Below are positions 45,366 through 55,921 of a stretch of 64,000 nt of DNA, piece by piece. Both the position numbers and the translations under genes were made by a program. Source of the stretch: Pseudomonadota bacterium (lineage in GTDB: Bacteria > Pseudomonadota > Alphaproteobacteria > Acetobacterales > Acetobacteraceae); the NCBI GenBank assembly GCA_021798575.1, contig JAJZGI010000005.1, positions 1 to 64,000 on the forward strand, written 5' to 3'. Under the pieces are notes generated by a model. It saw only the letters and a program-made list of their open reading frames with translations, ran no database searches and had not been told where the DNA came from. Every line of letters begins with the position of its first letter. Position 1 is the stretch's first letter.

Positions 45366-48300
45366 ATGTCTGTCCATGCCGCCATCACGCACCGGACGTC
45401 CTATCGATACGACCGGCCCGTCAGCCTCGGCCCGCAGACCATCCGCCTGCGCCCGGCACCCTATGCCCGCACGCCCATCCTCTCCTACGCCCTGAAAATC
45501 TCACCCGAGCCGCATTTCCTCAACTGGCAGCAGGATCCGCAGGGCAACTTCCTCGCCCGCGTGGTGTTCCCCGAGCGGGTCACGCGCTTCGAGGTCACGG
45601 TCGATGTCGTGGCCGACATGGCGACGATCAACCCGTTCGACTTTTTCCTGGAACCGGACGCGGAGACCTATCCCTTTGCCTATGAGGACATCCTGGCCGA
45701 GGAGCTGGCCCCGTTCCGCCTGCTGCGCAACCCGGGCAAAAAGCTCCAGGCGCTCATCGGCGCGGTCCATCTGGCGCTCGGCGCGCAGGAATTGCGCATG
45801 GTGGACATGCTGGTGATGGTCAACCGGTTGATCGCCGAGCGCATCGCCTATGTGGTGCGCATGGAGCCGGGCGTCTGGAGTCCGGAGCGGACGCTCTGCG
45901 AGGGCAGGGGTTCCTGCCGGGATTCCGCCTGGCTGCTGGTCAATCTCCTGCGCCACCTGGGCTTCGCCGCGCGCTTCGTCTCGGGCTACCTCATCCAGCT
46001 CGTGGCAGACGTGAAGCCGGTGGATGGCGGTGCCGAGGGCCCGACCGAGGATTTCACCGATTTGCACGCCTGGGCGGAGGTCTATCTCCCCGGCGCCGGC
46101 TGGATCGGGCTGGATGCCACCTCCGGCCTGATGGCGGGCGAGGGCCATATTCCCCTGGCCGCGACACCCTCCCCCAGTTCGGCGGCGGCCATCTCGGGCG
46201 GCATCAACGGCGAGTGCGAGACCGAGTTCGCCTTCGAGATGAAGGTCACCCGCGTCGCGCAAACCCCGCGCGTCACCAAACCCTACAGCCCGCGCGTCTG
46301 GCAGGATATCCTGGCCCAGGGCGCGGCGGTGGACCGCGCTCTGGCCAACGGCGATGTGCGCCTCACCATGGGCGGCGAGCCGACCTTCGTCGCCGCGTCG
46401 GACTTCGAGGCAGCGGAATGGAATATCGACGCACTTGGCCCCACCAAGCGCCAATACGCCGGTCGGCTCATCCGCAGGCTCACCCCTTTATGGTCCAGGG
46501 GCGCCGTACTCACCCACACCATGGGCAAGCACTACCCGGGCGAGCAGCTCCCGCGCTGGGCCATCCACGCGCACTGGCGCGCCGATGGCGAGCCGGTCTG
46601 GCAAAACCCCGAACTGCTCGCCGCCGACTCCGACCACGACAGCGCCGCCGCAGCCGACGCCGCGAGCTTCGCGGGCGCGCTGGCGCAGCGCCTGCAACTG
46701 GACCCAAGCCTGGTCAACCAGGCCTATGAGGACGTGCACTACTATCTCTGGCGCGAGCAACGTCTGCCCGCCAACGTGGTGGCGATGCAGGCGCAACTGC
46801 GCGACCCGCTGGAGCGCGAGCGCCTGGCGCGAGTGTTCAGCCGTGGCCTGGGCGAGCCCGTCGGCAGCGTGCTGCCGCTGCGCCGTGGCGTGCAGGATGG
46901 CGAACGGCGCTGGCAGAGCGGCAAATGGTTCTTCCGGGACGATGTGATGTTCCTGGTGCCCGGCGACTCCCCGGTCGGCCTGCGCCTGCCGCTGGATAGC
47001 CTGCCCTGGGCCGACCCGGACCATATCGAAACCGATTTTGCCACGGACCCATTCGCCCCCCGCGCACCCCTGCCACCGCGCGGTTCCCTGCAACGCACGC
47101 GCGATGCCGCTCCCGCCGCCGCGCCGGCGCAGTTCGCCCCGGTCCCGCAGGATACGCCGGTTAAGGGCCGCGAGATGCCCGATCTCGTGCGCACCGCCCT
47201 GGCGGTGGAGGCGCGCGACGGTATCCTGCACGTCTTCTACCCGCCGCTCTACGATATCGTGGACTGGCTGGAACTCACCGCCCTGGTCGAGGAGACCGCG
47301 CAGGAGCTTGGTCGAAAAGTGGTGCTGGAGGGATATCTGCCGCCCGAGGACCCGCGCCTGCTCAATTTCTCGGTCACGCCAGACCCCGGCGTCATCGAGG
47401 CCAACATCCACCCGGCCACCGGCTGGGGCGAGATCGTGGCGCGCACCACGCAGCTCTATGATGTCGCGCGGGAGGCCGGGCTGGCGACCGAGAAATTCAT
47501 GCTGGATGGCCGCCATGTCGGCACCGGTGGCGGCAACCACGTGGTCATGGGCGGCGCCACGCCGCAGGACAGCCCGTTTCTGCGTCGGCCGGACCTGCTG
47601 AAATCCATGCTCGGCTTCTGGCACAACCACCCCTCGCTCAGCTTCCTGTTCAGCGGCCTGTTCATCGGCCCCTCCAGCCAGCATCCGCGCATCGACGAGG
47701 CGCGCGAGGACTCGCTGAACGAGCTGGACATCGCCTTCCAGCAGGTCTCGCGCGAGTCCGACACGCCACCCTGGATGGTCGACCGGCTGTTTCGCAACAT
47801 CCTCGCGGATATGACCGGCAACGGCCACCGCACGGAATTCTGCATCGACAAGATGTATGCGCCGGGCGGTGGCTCCGGTCGGCGCGGCCTGGTCGAGTTC
47901 CGCGCCTTCGAGATGCCGCCGCACGCTCAGATGTCCGCCGCCCAGGTGCTGCTGATGCGCTCGGCCATCGCCGCCTTCTGGGAGCAACCCTACGAGCGTC
48001 CACTCATCCGCTGGGGCACGCGCCTGCACGATGAATTTCTGCTGCCGCACTATGCGCAAGCGGATTTCCGGGATGCGCTGGCGCAGCTTGAAACCCTTGG
48101 TTTTGGCCTGAACCCGGAATGGTTCGCCCCGCACATGGAATTTCGCTTCCCCCAGGTGGGCGAGATCATGGCGCGGGACATGCGGGTGGAGCTGCGCCAC
48201 GCGCTCGAGCCCTGGCACGTGCTGGGCGAGGAACAGACCTCCGGCGGCACCGCGCGCTACGTAGACAGCTCCGCCGAGCGGCTCCAGGCAAAGGTCTCCG

Positions 48301-48689
48301 GCTGGGTAGATGAGCGCTACACGCTGGCCTGCAACGGTGCCGCTCTGCCGATGCAGCGTACCGAAGTGCCGGGCGAATATGTCGCGGGCGTGCGCTTCAA
48401 GGCGTGGGAGCCCTATTCCGCGCTGCACCCCACCATCCATGCCCAGGTGCCGCTGGTGTTCGACATCTACGACAGTTGGTCGGGCCGCAGCATCGCGGGC
48501 ATGACCCACCATGTCGTGCATCCCGGTGGCCGGGCCTATGACGACTTCCCCGTGAACGCGAATGCGGCCGAGGCGCGCCGCCGCTCGCGCTTCTACGGCC
48601 ATGGCCATACGCCAGGGCCGATGGCGCCGCCGCGCGAGGTGCAGGGGCCGGAGCATCCCCGCACGCTGGATCTGCGGCGCGATGCTTAA
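45366..48689 (+). CDS. Transglutaminase-like protease / DUF2126 amidoligase-like fusion
   Basis: The 1107-residue protein starts with a transglutaminase N-terminal domain (ITHRTSYRYDRPVSLGPQ). The papain-like core follows, with Cys in GRGSCRDSAW at about 185, His in DLHAWAEVY at about 235, and Asp in GLDATSG at about 249. The remaining 800 residues are DUF2126, a putative amidoligase-type domain with KVVLEGYLPPEDPRL at about 650 and GGGNHVVMGG at about 720. The family is proposed to make or cut amide bonds in peptides and often accompanies circularly permuted ATP-grasp and alpha-E genes, but these are absent here. I use ATG 45366 after GGGAG. A small gene overlaps its end. Confidence 0.93.
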   Translation: MSVHAAITHRTSYRYDRPVSLGPQTIRLRPAPYARTPILSYALKISPEPHFLNWQQDPQGNFLARVVFPERVTRFEVTVDVVADMATINPFDFFLEPDAETYPFAYEDILAEELAPFRLLRNPGKKLQALIGAVHLALGAQELRMVDMLVMVNRLIAERIAYVVRMEPGVWSPERTLCEGRGSCRDSAWLLVNLLRHLGFAARFVSGYLIQLVADVKPVDGGAEGPTEDFTDLHAWAEVYLPGAGWIGLDATSGLMAGEGHIPLAATPSPSSAAAISGGINGECETEFAFEMKVTRVAQTPRVTKPYSPRVWQDILAQGAAVDRALANGDVRLTMGGEPTFVAASDFEAAEWNIDALGPTKRQYAGRLIRRLTPLWSRGAVLTHTMGKHYPGEQLPRWAIHAHWRADGEPVWQNPELLAADSDHDSAAAADAASFAGALAQRLQLDPSLVNQAYEDVHYYLWREQRLPANVVAMQAQLRDPLERERLARVFSRGLGEPVGSVLPLRRGVQDGERRWQSGKWFFRDDVMFLVPGDSPVGLRLPLDSLPWADPDHIETDFATDPFAPRAPLPPRGSLQRTRDAAPAAAPAQFAPVPQDTPVKGREMPDLVRTALAVEARDGILHVFYPPLYDIVDWLELTALVEETAQELGRKVVLEGYLPPEDPRLLNFSVTPDPGVIEANIHPATGWGEIVARTTQLYDVAREAGLATEKFMLDGRHVGTGGGNHVVMGGATPQDSPFLRRPDLLKSMLGFWHNHPSLSFLFSGLFIGPSSQHPRIDEAREDSLNELDIAFQQVSRESDTPPWMVDRLFRNILADMTGNGHRTEFCIDKMYAPGGGSGRRGLVEFRAFEMPPHAQMSAAQVLLMRSAIAAFWEQPYERPLIRWGTRLHDEFLLPHYAQADFRDALAQLETLGFGLNPEWFAPHMEFRFPQVGEIMARDMRVELRHALEPWHVLGEEQTSGGTARYVDSSAERLQAKVSGWVDERYTLACNGAALPMQRTEVPGEYVAGVRFKAWEPYSALHPTIHAQVPLVFDIYDSWSGRSIAGMTHHVVHPGGRAYDDFPVNANAAEARRRSRFYGHGHTPGPMAPPREVQGPEHPRTLDLRRDA

Positions 48690-48843
48690 GGCGTTGCTGC
48701 GCCGGGTGCGCCGGTTCTTGCAGGCCGAGGTGATGGCCGAGCTTTCCGCACTGCGGGCCGATCTGGCGCAGCGGGACAAAGCGGCGGAGGCCGCACTGCT
48801 CGCCATCGCCTTGCACGCAACAGAGCCGCGCGACCCACCATAG
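48682..48843 (+). CDS. Small helical protein overlapping the DUF2126 gene
   Basis: The 53-residue product begins MLKALLRRVRRFLQAEV and continues MAELSALRADLAQRDKAAEAALLAIAL. It forms an amphipathic, arginine-rich helix followed by a heptad-like helix, so membrane-surface binding or a coiled coil is possible. I do not recognise a family. The ATG overlaps the upstream stop by 8 bp, and the gene ends 2 bp before the convergent alaS stop, exactly filling the space. That arrangement and the ordered heptads support it as real. Confidence 0.6.
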   Translation: MLKALLRRVRRFLQAEVMAELSALRADLAQRDKAAEAALLAIALHATEPRDPP

Positions 48844-48845
48844 TT

Positions 48846-51485
48846 CTATTCCACAAGAATCCCCGCGCGGATCGCCGCCAGCGCCGCCATCGCCGCGCCA
48901 CCATCCGGGCCACCGGCCTGCGCCAGCTTGGGCGAGCCCCCGCCGCCCGAGCCACCCAGCGCCGCCGCACCGGTGCGCACCAGCGCCACCGCATTCTGCG
49001 GCAAATCGTCCGACACCGCGACGATCACCGCCGCCTTGCCCTCTTGCGTCGCTACCAGCGCCACGATCCCGCTGCCCAGTTCCTTCAAAATTCCATTGGC
49101 GATCGGTCGCAATTCCTTCGCCGCCACCTCCCCCACATGCCGCCCGGCGAATTTTACGCCGCCGACATCCTCCACCGCAGCGCTGCCACTCCCCATGGCG
49201 AGCTTTTTCTGCAAATCCGAAACCATCCGCTCCAGCCGCTTTTTCTCCTCCTGGAGTGCGGTAATGCGCGCGGGCAGCTCTGCCGCGGGTGCCCGGATGG
49301 CAGCGGCGGCCTCGGTGAGCAATCGGCGCTCGGCCTGCGCGGCCTCGGTCGCACCAGCCCCCACCACGGCCTCGATCCGCCGGATCCCGGCGGCCACCGC
49401 GCCCTCCGAGACGATCCTGAACCCCCCGATATCGCCGGTGCGCGCCACATGCGTGCCGCCGCACAGCTCGATGGAGTAGGCGGATTTCTCATCGCCCGGC
49501 GCGGCACCCATGGAGACGACGCGCACCTCATCGCCGTATTTCTCGCCGAACAGCGCCATCGCGCCGAGCCCCACTGCCTCCTGCGGGGTCATCAGCCGCG
49601 TCGTCACCTCGGAATTCTCATGGATACGCGCGTTCACTTCGCGCTCGACATGCTCAAGCTCGTCCGGCGTGATCGGCCTGGGCTGGGAGATATCAAACCG
49701 CAGCCGGTCCGGGGCGTTCAGGCTGCCCTTCTGCGCCACATGCGGCCCCAGCTTCAAACGCAGCGCCTCGTGCAGCAGATGCGTGGCGGAGTGGTGCGCG
49801 CGGATGCGCGAGCGCCGCACATGCTCCACTTTCGCCACCACCGTGACACCCACGCGCATTTTCCCGGATTCCACATGGCCCACATGCACGAACAACCCGC
49901 CCGGTTTTTTCTGCGTGTCGGTGATGCGGATGCGCAACCCATCCGGGCCGGTCAGCACGCCGGTATCCCCCACCTGGCCGCCGCTCTCGGCATAAAACGG
50001 CGTCTGGTTGAGCAGCACGGCGATATTCTGCCCGGCCTCGGCCTCATCCACCAGTTCCTCGTCCCGTATCAGCGCGATGATATTCGCCTCCGCGCTCTCG
50101 GTGCTGTAGCCCAAAAATTCCGTGGCACCCAGCCGCTCCTTCAGCTCGAACCATAGTCGCTCCGTCGCCGCCTCGCCGGAGCCCGCCCAGGCGGCCCGCG
50201 CCCGCGCGCGCTGCTCGGCCATCGCCGCGTTGAACCCTTCCAGATCGACTGATTTCTGCTCCTCGCGCAGCGCGTCCTGCGTCAGGTCGAGCGGGAAGCC
50301 GAACGTGTCGTACAGCTTGAACGCAACGGCGCCCGGCAGCGCCGCACCTGGGGCGATTCGGCCGGCTTCCTCGCTGAGCAATGAGAGCCCGCGCTCCAGC
50401 ATGGCGCGGAACCGGTTTTCCTCCAGCCGCAGCGTCTCCATGATCAGCGCCTCGGCCTGGTTCAGCTCCGGGTAAGCCTGGCCCATCTGGCGCACCAGTG
50501 CTGGCACCAGCCGGTACATCAATGGCTCCTTAGTCCCCATCAGATGCGCATGGCGCATCGCCCGGCGCATGATCCGGCGCAGCACATAGCCGCGCCCCTC
50601 GTTGGAGGGCAGCACGCCATCGGCCATCAAAAAGCTGGTGGAGCGCAGATGGTCCGCCACCACCCGGTGGCTGGTCCTGAACTTGCCGTCCGGCGCCTGG
50701 CCCGTCGCCTCGGCGGAGGCCAAAATGAGCGCGCGCAGCGTATCCGTATCGTAATTATCGTGCTTGCCCTGCAATATCGCGGCAAACCGCTCCAGTCCCA
50801 TGCCGGTGTCGATGCTCGGGCGGGGCAGCGCCGTGCGCGTGCCGGGCGGGCCCTCCTCATACTGCATGAACACGAGGTTCCAGATCTCGATGAACCGGTC
50901 GCCATCCTCATCCGGGCTGCCCGGCATCCCACCCGGGATCGCCACGCCATGGTCATAAAAAATCTCGGAGCACGGTCCGCACGGTCCCGTATCGCCCATC
51001 TTCCAGAAATTATCATCGGTTTTTATCCTGATGATCCTCTCCTCGGCCAGCCCGGCGATGCTACGCCACAGCGCCGCCGCCTCGGTGTCCGTGTGGTAGA
51101 CGGTAACGATCAGTTTTTCCCGGTCGAGGCCGAAATCCCGGGTCAGCAGCCGCCAGGCGTGCCCGATCGCCTGTTCCTTGAAATAATCGCCGAACGAGAA
51201 ATTCCCCAGCATCTCGAAAAACGTATGGTGGCGCGCGGTATAGCCCACATTGTCGAGGTCATTATGCTTGCCCCCGGCGCGCACGCATTTCTGCGCCGTG
51301 GTGGCGCGCGCATAGGGCCGCTTCTCCTGGCCGGTGAAAATATTCTTGAACTGCACCATCCCGGAATTGGCGAACATCAGGGATGGGTCGTTGCGCGGCA
51401 CGAGCGAGGAGCTGGGCACCACCTCGTGCCCATGCTGGGCAAAATAGTTCAGGAACGTCGCGCGGATATCGTTGCTGGTAACCAT
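48846..51485 (-). CDS. alaS: Alanyl-tRNA synthetase
   Basis: The 879-residue enzyme charges tRNA-Ala. The catalytic domain begins [20 protein letters not shown], with [15 protein letters not shown] at about 160. The editing domain has [12 protein letters not shown] at about 560 and the zinc-site CGGTH at about 667. The C-terminal C-Ala domain is complete. Length and domain order are normal. It lies 44 bp downstream of recA on the same strand, the common recA-alaS order. Confidence 0.98.
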   Translation of the reverse strand: MVTSNDIRATFLNYFAQHGHEVVPSSSLVPRNDPSLMFANSGMVQFKNIFTGQEKRPYARATTAQKCVRAGGKHNDLDNVGYTARHHTFFEMLGNFSFGDYFKEQAIGHAWRLLTRDFGLDREKLIVTVYHTDTEAAALWRSIAGLAEERIIRIKTDDNFWKMGDTGPCGPCSEIFYDHGVAIPGGMPGSPDEDGDRFIEIWNLVFMQYEEGPPGTRTALPRPSIDTGMGLERFAAILQGKHDNYDTDTLRALILASAEATGQAPDGKFRTSHRVVADHLRSTSFLMADGVLPSNEGRGYVLRRIMRRAMRHAHLMGTKEPLMYRLVPALVRQMGQAYPELNQAEALIMETLRLEENRFRAMLERGLSLLSEEAGRIAPGAALPGAVAFKLYDTFGFPLDLTQDALREEQKSVDLEGFNAAMAEQRARARAAWAGSGEAATERLWFELKERLGATEFLGYSTESAEANIIALIRDEELVDEAEAGQNIAVLLNQTPFYAESGGQVGDTGVLTGPDGLRIRITDTQKKPGGLFVHVGHVESGKMRVGVTVVAKVEHVRRSRIRAHHSATHLLHEALRLKLGPHVAQKGSLNAPDRLRFDISQPRPITPDELEHVEREVNARIHENSEVTTRLMTPQEAVGLGAMALFGEKYGDEVRVVSMGAAPGDEKSAYSIELCGGTHVARTGDIGGFRIVSEGAVAAGIRRIEAVVGAGATEAAQAERRLLTEAAAAIRAPAAELPARITALQEEKKRLERMVSDLQKKLAMGSGSAAVEDVGGVKFAGRHVGEVAAKELRPIANGILKELGSGIVALVATQEGKAAVIVAVSDDLPQNAVALVRTGAAALGGSGGGGSPKLAQAGGPDGGAAMAALAAIRAGILVE

Positions 51486-51529
51486 CAGCCGGGATTACAG
51501 CCAGTCCAGCCTTTCGCCAAGTATCCCGG

Positions 51530-52570
51530 CTACTCCGCCGCGTCGCTCTCGCCCTCGCCGGTGTCCGCCACCATCAGCGCCTCGGCGATCACGGCGGACT
51601 GCTCGCGGATCTTCTTCTCGATCGCATCCGCCGTCTTCGGGTTCTCGCGCAGATACTGCTTGGCATTCTCCCGCCCCTGGCCGATCCGCGTCGAATCATA
51701 GCTGAACCAGGCGCCGGATTTCTCGACCACCCCGGCCTTTACGCCAAGGTCCACCAGCTCGCCCATCTTGCTGATCCCTTCGCCGAACATGATATCGAAC
51801 TCCACCTGGCGGAACGGCGGCGCCAGCTTGTTCTTCACCACCTTCACCCTGGTATGGTTGCCGGTCACCTCTTCCCGGTCCTTGATCGAGCCGGTGCGGC
51901 GGATCTCCATGCGGATCGAGGCGTAGAATTTCAGCGCATTACCACCCGTGGTTGTCTCCGGATTGCCGAACATCACCCCGATCTTCAGGCGGATCTGGTT
52001 GAGGAATATCAGCATGGTGTTGCTGCGCGAGACCGAGCCGGTGATCTTGCGCAGCGCCTGGCTCATCAGCCTGGCGTGCAGGCCGACATGGGTGTCGCCC
52101 ATCTCGCCCTCCAGCTCGGCGCGCGGCACCAATGCCGCCACCGAGTCGATCACCAGCACGTCGATCGAGCCCGAGCGCACGAGCGTGTCCGCGATCTCCA
52201 GCCCCTGCTCGCCGGTATCCGGCTGCGAGATCAGCAGATTATCCACATCCACCCCCAGCTTGCGCGCATAGGTGGGGTCGAGCGCGTGCTCCGCGTCGAT
52301 AAAGGCGCAGGTGCCGCCACGCTTCTGGGCCTCCGCGATGGCGTGCAGCGCCAGCGTGGTCTTGCCGGAGCTCTCCGGCCCGTAGATCTCGATCACCCGG
52401 CCGCGTGGCAGCCCGCCGATCCCCAGCGCGAGGTCGAGCCCGAGCGAGCCCGAGGAAATCACATCGATCGCCTCGCCGGTGCCCTTGGCACCCATTCGCA
52501 TGATCGAGCCCTTGCCGAACGCCCGTTCGATCTGCGCCATCGCGGCGTCCAACGCCTTGTTTTTTTCCAT
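51530..52570 (-). CDS. recA: Recombinase A
   Basis: The 346-residue protein drives strand exchange and LexA self-cleavage. It begins [19 protein letters not shown] and has the Walker A loop GPESSGKTT at about 69. The MAW-type interface and L2 loop ([16 protein letters not shown] at about 195) are intact. An in-frame ATG at 52663 would add 31 residues foreign to the family, so I prefer 52570. An alphaproteobacterial SOS box lies upstream at 52752-52766. The tail is acidic (GEGESDAAE), as usual. Confidence 0.97.
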   Translation of the reverse strand: MEKNKALDAAMAQIERAFGKGSIMRMGAKGTGEAIDVISSGSLGLDLALGIGGLPRGRVIEIYGPESSGKTTLALHAIAEAQKRGGTCAFIDAEHALDPTYARKLGVDVDNLLISQPDTGEQGLEIADTLVRSGSIDVLVIDSVAALVPRAELEGEMGDTHVGLHARLMSQALRKITGSVSRSNTMLIFLNQIRLKIGVMFGNPETTTGGNALKFYASIRMEIRRTGSIKDREEVTGNHTRVKVVKNKLAPPFRQVEFDIMFGEGISKMGELVDLGVKAGVVEKSGAWFSYDSTRIGQGRENAKQYLRENPKTADAIEKKIREQSAVIAEALMVADTGEGESDAAE

Positions 52571-52751
52571 ATCCGGCTTGCCTCTGGTTGGGGTTTCCTC
52601 AGCGTCCGATATCGACTCGACCGCCGTCAAACGCCGTTTTTGTCCTGCCACAGATACAACCATAACGTGTTTTTCCCCAAATGCCAGAGTGTTTTACTAA
52701 AAACCACGCTGCCAGAGGAAGAACAAAATAGCAACAGTTAATTAACTATTT

Positions 52752-52766
52752 GTTCGAATTTTGTTC
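52752..52766. promoter_or_regulatory. SOS (LexA) box of recA
   Basis: GTTC-GAATTTT-GTTC fits exactly the direct-repeat GTTC-N7-GTTC operator bound by LexA in alphaproteobacteria (established for Rhodobacter, Caulobacter and rhizobia). It lies between argG and recA, 182 bp before the recA start used here. A perfect AGTTAATTAACT palindrome (52736-52747) sits just downstream in the recA direction. Confidence 0.85.
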
Positions 52767-52817
52767 TGGTCCATAAAACCTATATTCGGGCTGAACGGTT
52801 AAAGTTTTCCAAAAAAC

Positions 52818-54044
<1,227 letters not shown>

Positions 54045-54130
54045 GTTGCGGGCTTTAATGCAGGGGCTTTATTCCTTGCAAGCCCGCCCGCGCCGGTTTC
54101 GGAGGACATTTCAAAACGGGGAGGTATAAC

Positions 54131-54231
54131 GGCTGGCGAGGGATTTTTTGTGCCGGAAAGAAAGATTTGAAGCCGCGATGTGGTTCATCGGGGCGAAAAT
54201 CTGACGAATCCGGCGCGGAAAAGACCCGCCA
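54131..54231 (-). repeat. 101-bp dispersed repeat, copy 1 (inverted relative to copy 2)
   Basis: These 101 bp are the reverse complement of 55565-55665 with about five mismatches. The central block containing GAAGCCGCGATGTGGTTC and GGGGCGAAAATCTGACG is identical. The side toward argG (from about 54101, ATTTCAAAACGG) resembles a decayed end of the MITE-like element around copy 2. It lies between argG and the yciI-like gene. Confidence 0.85.
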
Positions 54232-54238
54232 GCCAGCC

Positions 54239-54529
54239 TCAGCCCTTGCGGCGATGAAAGCGATGCACACTCACATCGCCCCAAACCTTGGCCTGGCTGA
54301 ACGGGTCCGCCTGCACGAAGGCCTCAACCGCGGCGCGGCTACCCGCCTCGATGATGAACAGCGAGCCGATCATCGTCTCCCCATCATCGGACTGCAACGG
54401 GCCAGAGAGCACCACCTTCACCCCCTGGTCGCCGCCGGTCTCAATAAAGGCGCGGTGCGCGTCATATTGTTCGAGCCGGGCGGGTAGGGAGCCCGGCCGG
54501 TCTATCGCCTGGAGCACAAATAGCGTCAT
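54239..54529 (-). CDS. YciI-like protein
   Basis: The 96-residue protein has the YCII fold pattern: MTLFVLQAIDRPGSLPAR, then the histidine of YDAHRAFIE at about 23, LSGPLQSDDGE at about 42, and FVQADPFSQAKVWGDVSVHRF at about 71. Members are possible small enzymes or stress proteins with a His-Asp pair; the function is not established. It stands alone between the repeat copy and the divergent hydrolase gene, ending 8 bp from the repeat. Confidence 0.88.
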   Translation of the reverse strand: MTLFVLQAIDRPGSLPARLEQYDAHRAFIETGGDQGVKVVLSGPLQSDDGETMIGSLFIIEAGSRAAVEAFVQADPFSQAKVWGDVSVHRFHRRKG

Positions 54530-54677
54530 CGCCTGCGGATATCTCCCCGGTGTTATTTACGTGCGGCTGCACCATCTCGACCATAGGGGTTTAGAGTGAA
54601 ATAAGGGCTTTGACATGGCCATTGTTCGCCACCCTGCTTTGAGCTTTCTGCTCATCACCATTGCCTGGAGGATAAAC

Positions 54678-55517
54678 ATGAAACTTGTGCGCTACGGTGA
54701 GCCGAACACCGAAAAATGGGGCATGCTGGACGCCAACCTACAGGTCCGCACGCTGGATGACGCGCTGCCCGCGATCACGCACGACGCCTTCAGCCCGCAA
54801 TGGGTCGCCCAGCTCCAGGCGCTGGGGCCTGAAAAACTGCCGCTGCTGAAGGCCGAGCGCCGCCTCGGCCCGCCCATCCCGCGCCCGCTCAATTTCGTCT
54901 GCATCGGGCTGAACTATGTGGATCACGCGGCCGAGACGGGCGGCAAAATGCCCAAGGAGCCGATCATCTTCCTCAAATCGCTCTCCGCCTTCAGCGGCCC
55001 GTTCGACGATATCCTCATCCCTCCGGGTGCCGAAAAAACCGACTGGGAGGTCGAGCTCGGCGTCGTCATCGGCACGCTCGCCTCGCATGTGGCGGAGCGT
55101 GACGCTCTGGACCATATCGCGGGCTATTGCACCGTAAACGACGTGAGCGAGCGCGCCTACCAGAAGGAGCGCTCCGGCACGTGGGACAAGGGCAAGGGCT
55201 GCGACAGTTTCGGCCCCACAGGTCCCTGGTTCGTCACCAAGGATGAGGTGCCGGACCCGCAGAACCTGGCATTATGGGCGGAGGTGGACGGCGTGCGGAT
55301 GCAGAACGGCACGACAAGGGACATGTTTTTCGGCGTGGAGTTTCTGGTGCACTATGTCAGCCAGTTCATCACGCTCCACCCGGGGGATATCATCGCGACA
55401 GGCACCCCGGCGGGCGTGGGGCTTGGCAAAAAGCCCGAGCCGATCTTCCTGCGTCCCGGCCAGCAGGTAAAAATCGGCGTCGAGGGCCTGGGCGAGCAGG
55501 TCTGCACCACGCGCTAG
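54678..55517 (+). CDS. Fumarylacetoacetate hydrolase family protein
   Basis: The 279-residue enzyme has the C-terminal FAH fold. FVCIGLNYVDHAAETG at about 74 is followed by the metal ligands in DWEVELGVV at about 123 and the Asp in TVNDVSER at about 155, with GDIIATGTPAGVG at about 235. The family covers acylpyruvate hydrolases, 2-oxo-acid decarboxylases and 2,4-diketo-3-deoxy-sugar acid hydrolases, and the substrate here is open. ATG 54678 follows GGAGG by 6 bases. The gene and yciI lie between inverted copies of a 101-bp repeat. Confidence 0.92.
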   Translation: MKLVRYGEPNTEKWGMLDANLQVRTLDDALPAITHDAFSPQWVAQLQALGPEKLPLLKAERRLGPPIPRPLNFVCIGLNYVDHAAETGGKMPKEPIIFLKSLSAFSGPFDDILIPPGAEKTDWEVELGVVIGTLASHVAERDALDHIAGYCTVNDVSERAYQKERSGTWDKGKGCDSFGPTGPWFVTKDEVPDPQNLALWAEVDGVRMQNGTTRDMFFGVEFLVHYVSQFITLHPGDIIATGTPAGVGLGKKPEPIFLRPGQQVKIGVEGLGEQVCTTR

Positions 55518-55534
55518 AGCGCGATCGTTTTAAG

Positions 55535-55692
55535 AGGCTGTTTCAGAAGTGGATCGGGTCGGTCTGGCGGGTTTTTTTCGCGCCGGATTCGTCAGATTTT
55601 CGCCCCGATGAACCACATCGCGGCTTCAAATCTTCCTTTCCAGCACAAAAAATCCCTCCCCAGCCCTCAACCGCCCACTTTTGAAACAGCCT
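55535..55692. mobile_element. MITE-like non-autonomous insertion
   Basis: The 158-bp element has 18-bp terminal inverted repeats, AGGCTGTTTCAGAAGTGG at the left and its complement with one mismatch at the right (55675-55692). It is flanked on both sides by TTAAG (55530-55534 and 55693-55697), a 5-bp target duplication. It contains the 101-bp repeat copy 2 and no transposase gene. Confidence 0.82.
55565..55665 (+). repeat. 101-bp dispersed repeat, copy 2, internal to the MITE
   Basis: This is the core of the MITE-like element, matching the reverse complement of 54131-54231 at about 95 percent. The two copies point in opposite directions and enclose the yciI-like and hydrolase genes (about 1.3 kb). 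Confidence 0.85.
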
Positions 55693-55921
55693 TTAAGATG
55701 ACGCATTCTCGCGTCATCTTAAAACGTGAATCGCCTTCTAAAAAAACTGGAGTGCGTGGTGACAAAGCAAAGCACTCCAAGCCTGATTTCCCTGCGCGGC
55801 CATCGAATCCCCCCGCCGATCTTTGCCTAAATATATAAAAATAACATTTCCCCCTCATTAACCTCTCCCGGCCAGGGTCATCCCCATGACCCGCCTCGCT
55901 CCCACCCACCGGCCATAGCCC

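Larger units (their letters stand above)
55526..55726. repeat. Palindromic hairpin interrupted by the insertion
   Basis: With the insertion and one copy of its target duplication removed, the sequence reads CGTTTTAAGATGACGC, then ATTCTC, then GCGTCATCTTAAAACG. That is a perfect 16-bp stem with a 6-base loop. It may have been a REP-like element or a bidirectional terminator for the hydrolase gene. Confidence 0.85.
55518..55921. other. Intergenic region with a MITE-like insertion in a palindrome
   Basis: These 404 bases hold no gene. They contain an interrupted 16-bp-arm palindrome (arms now at 55526-55534 plus 55698-55704, and 55711-55726), the MITE-like insertion 55535-55692, and then about 190 bases of ordinary spacer that becomes AT-rich near 55830-55860. 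That AT-rich part may hold the promoter of the EAL gene. Confidence 0.75.

Noticed and set aside
46488-48806. Long minus-strand open frame (772 codons)
   Set aside because: It is antisense to the transglutaminase/DUF2126 gene, which has clear domains; the shadow has none.
54055-54270. Short open frames across both 101-bp repeat copies with similar translations
   Set aside because: The similarity follows from the DNA repeat. The frames have no start signals, run into different flanks, and the repeat lies in a MITE-like element.
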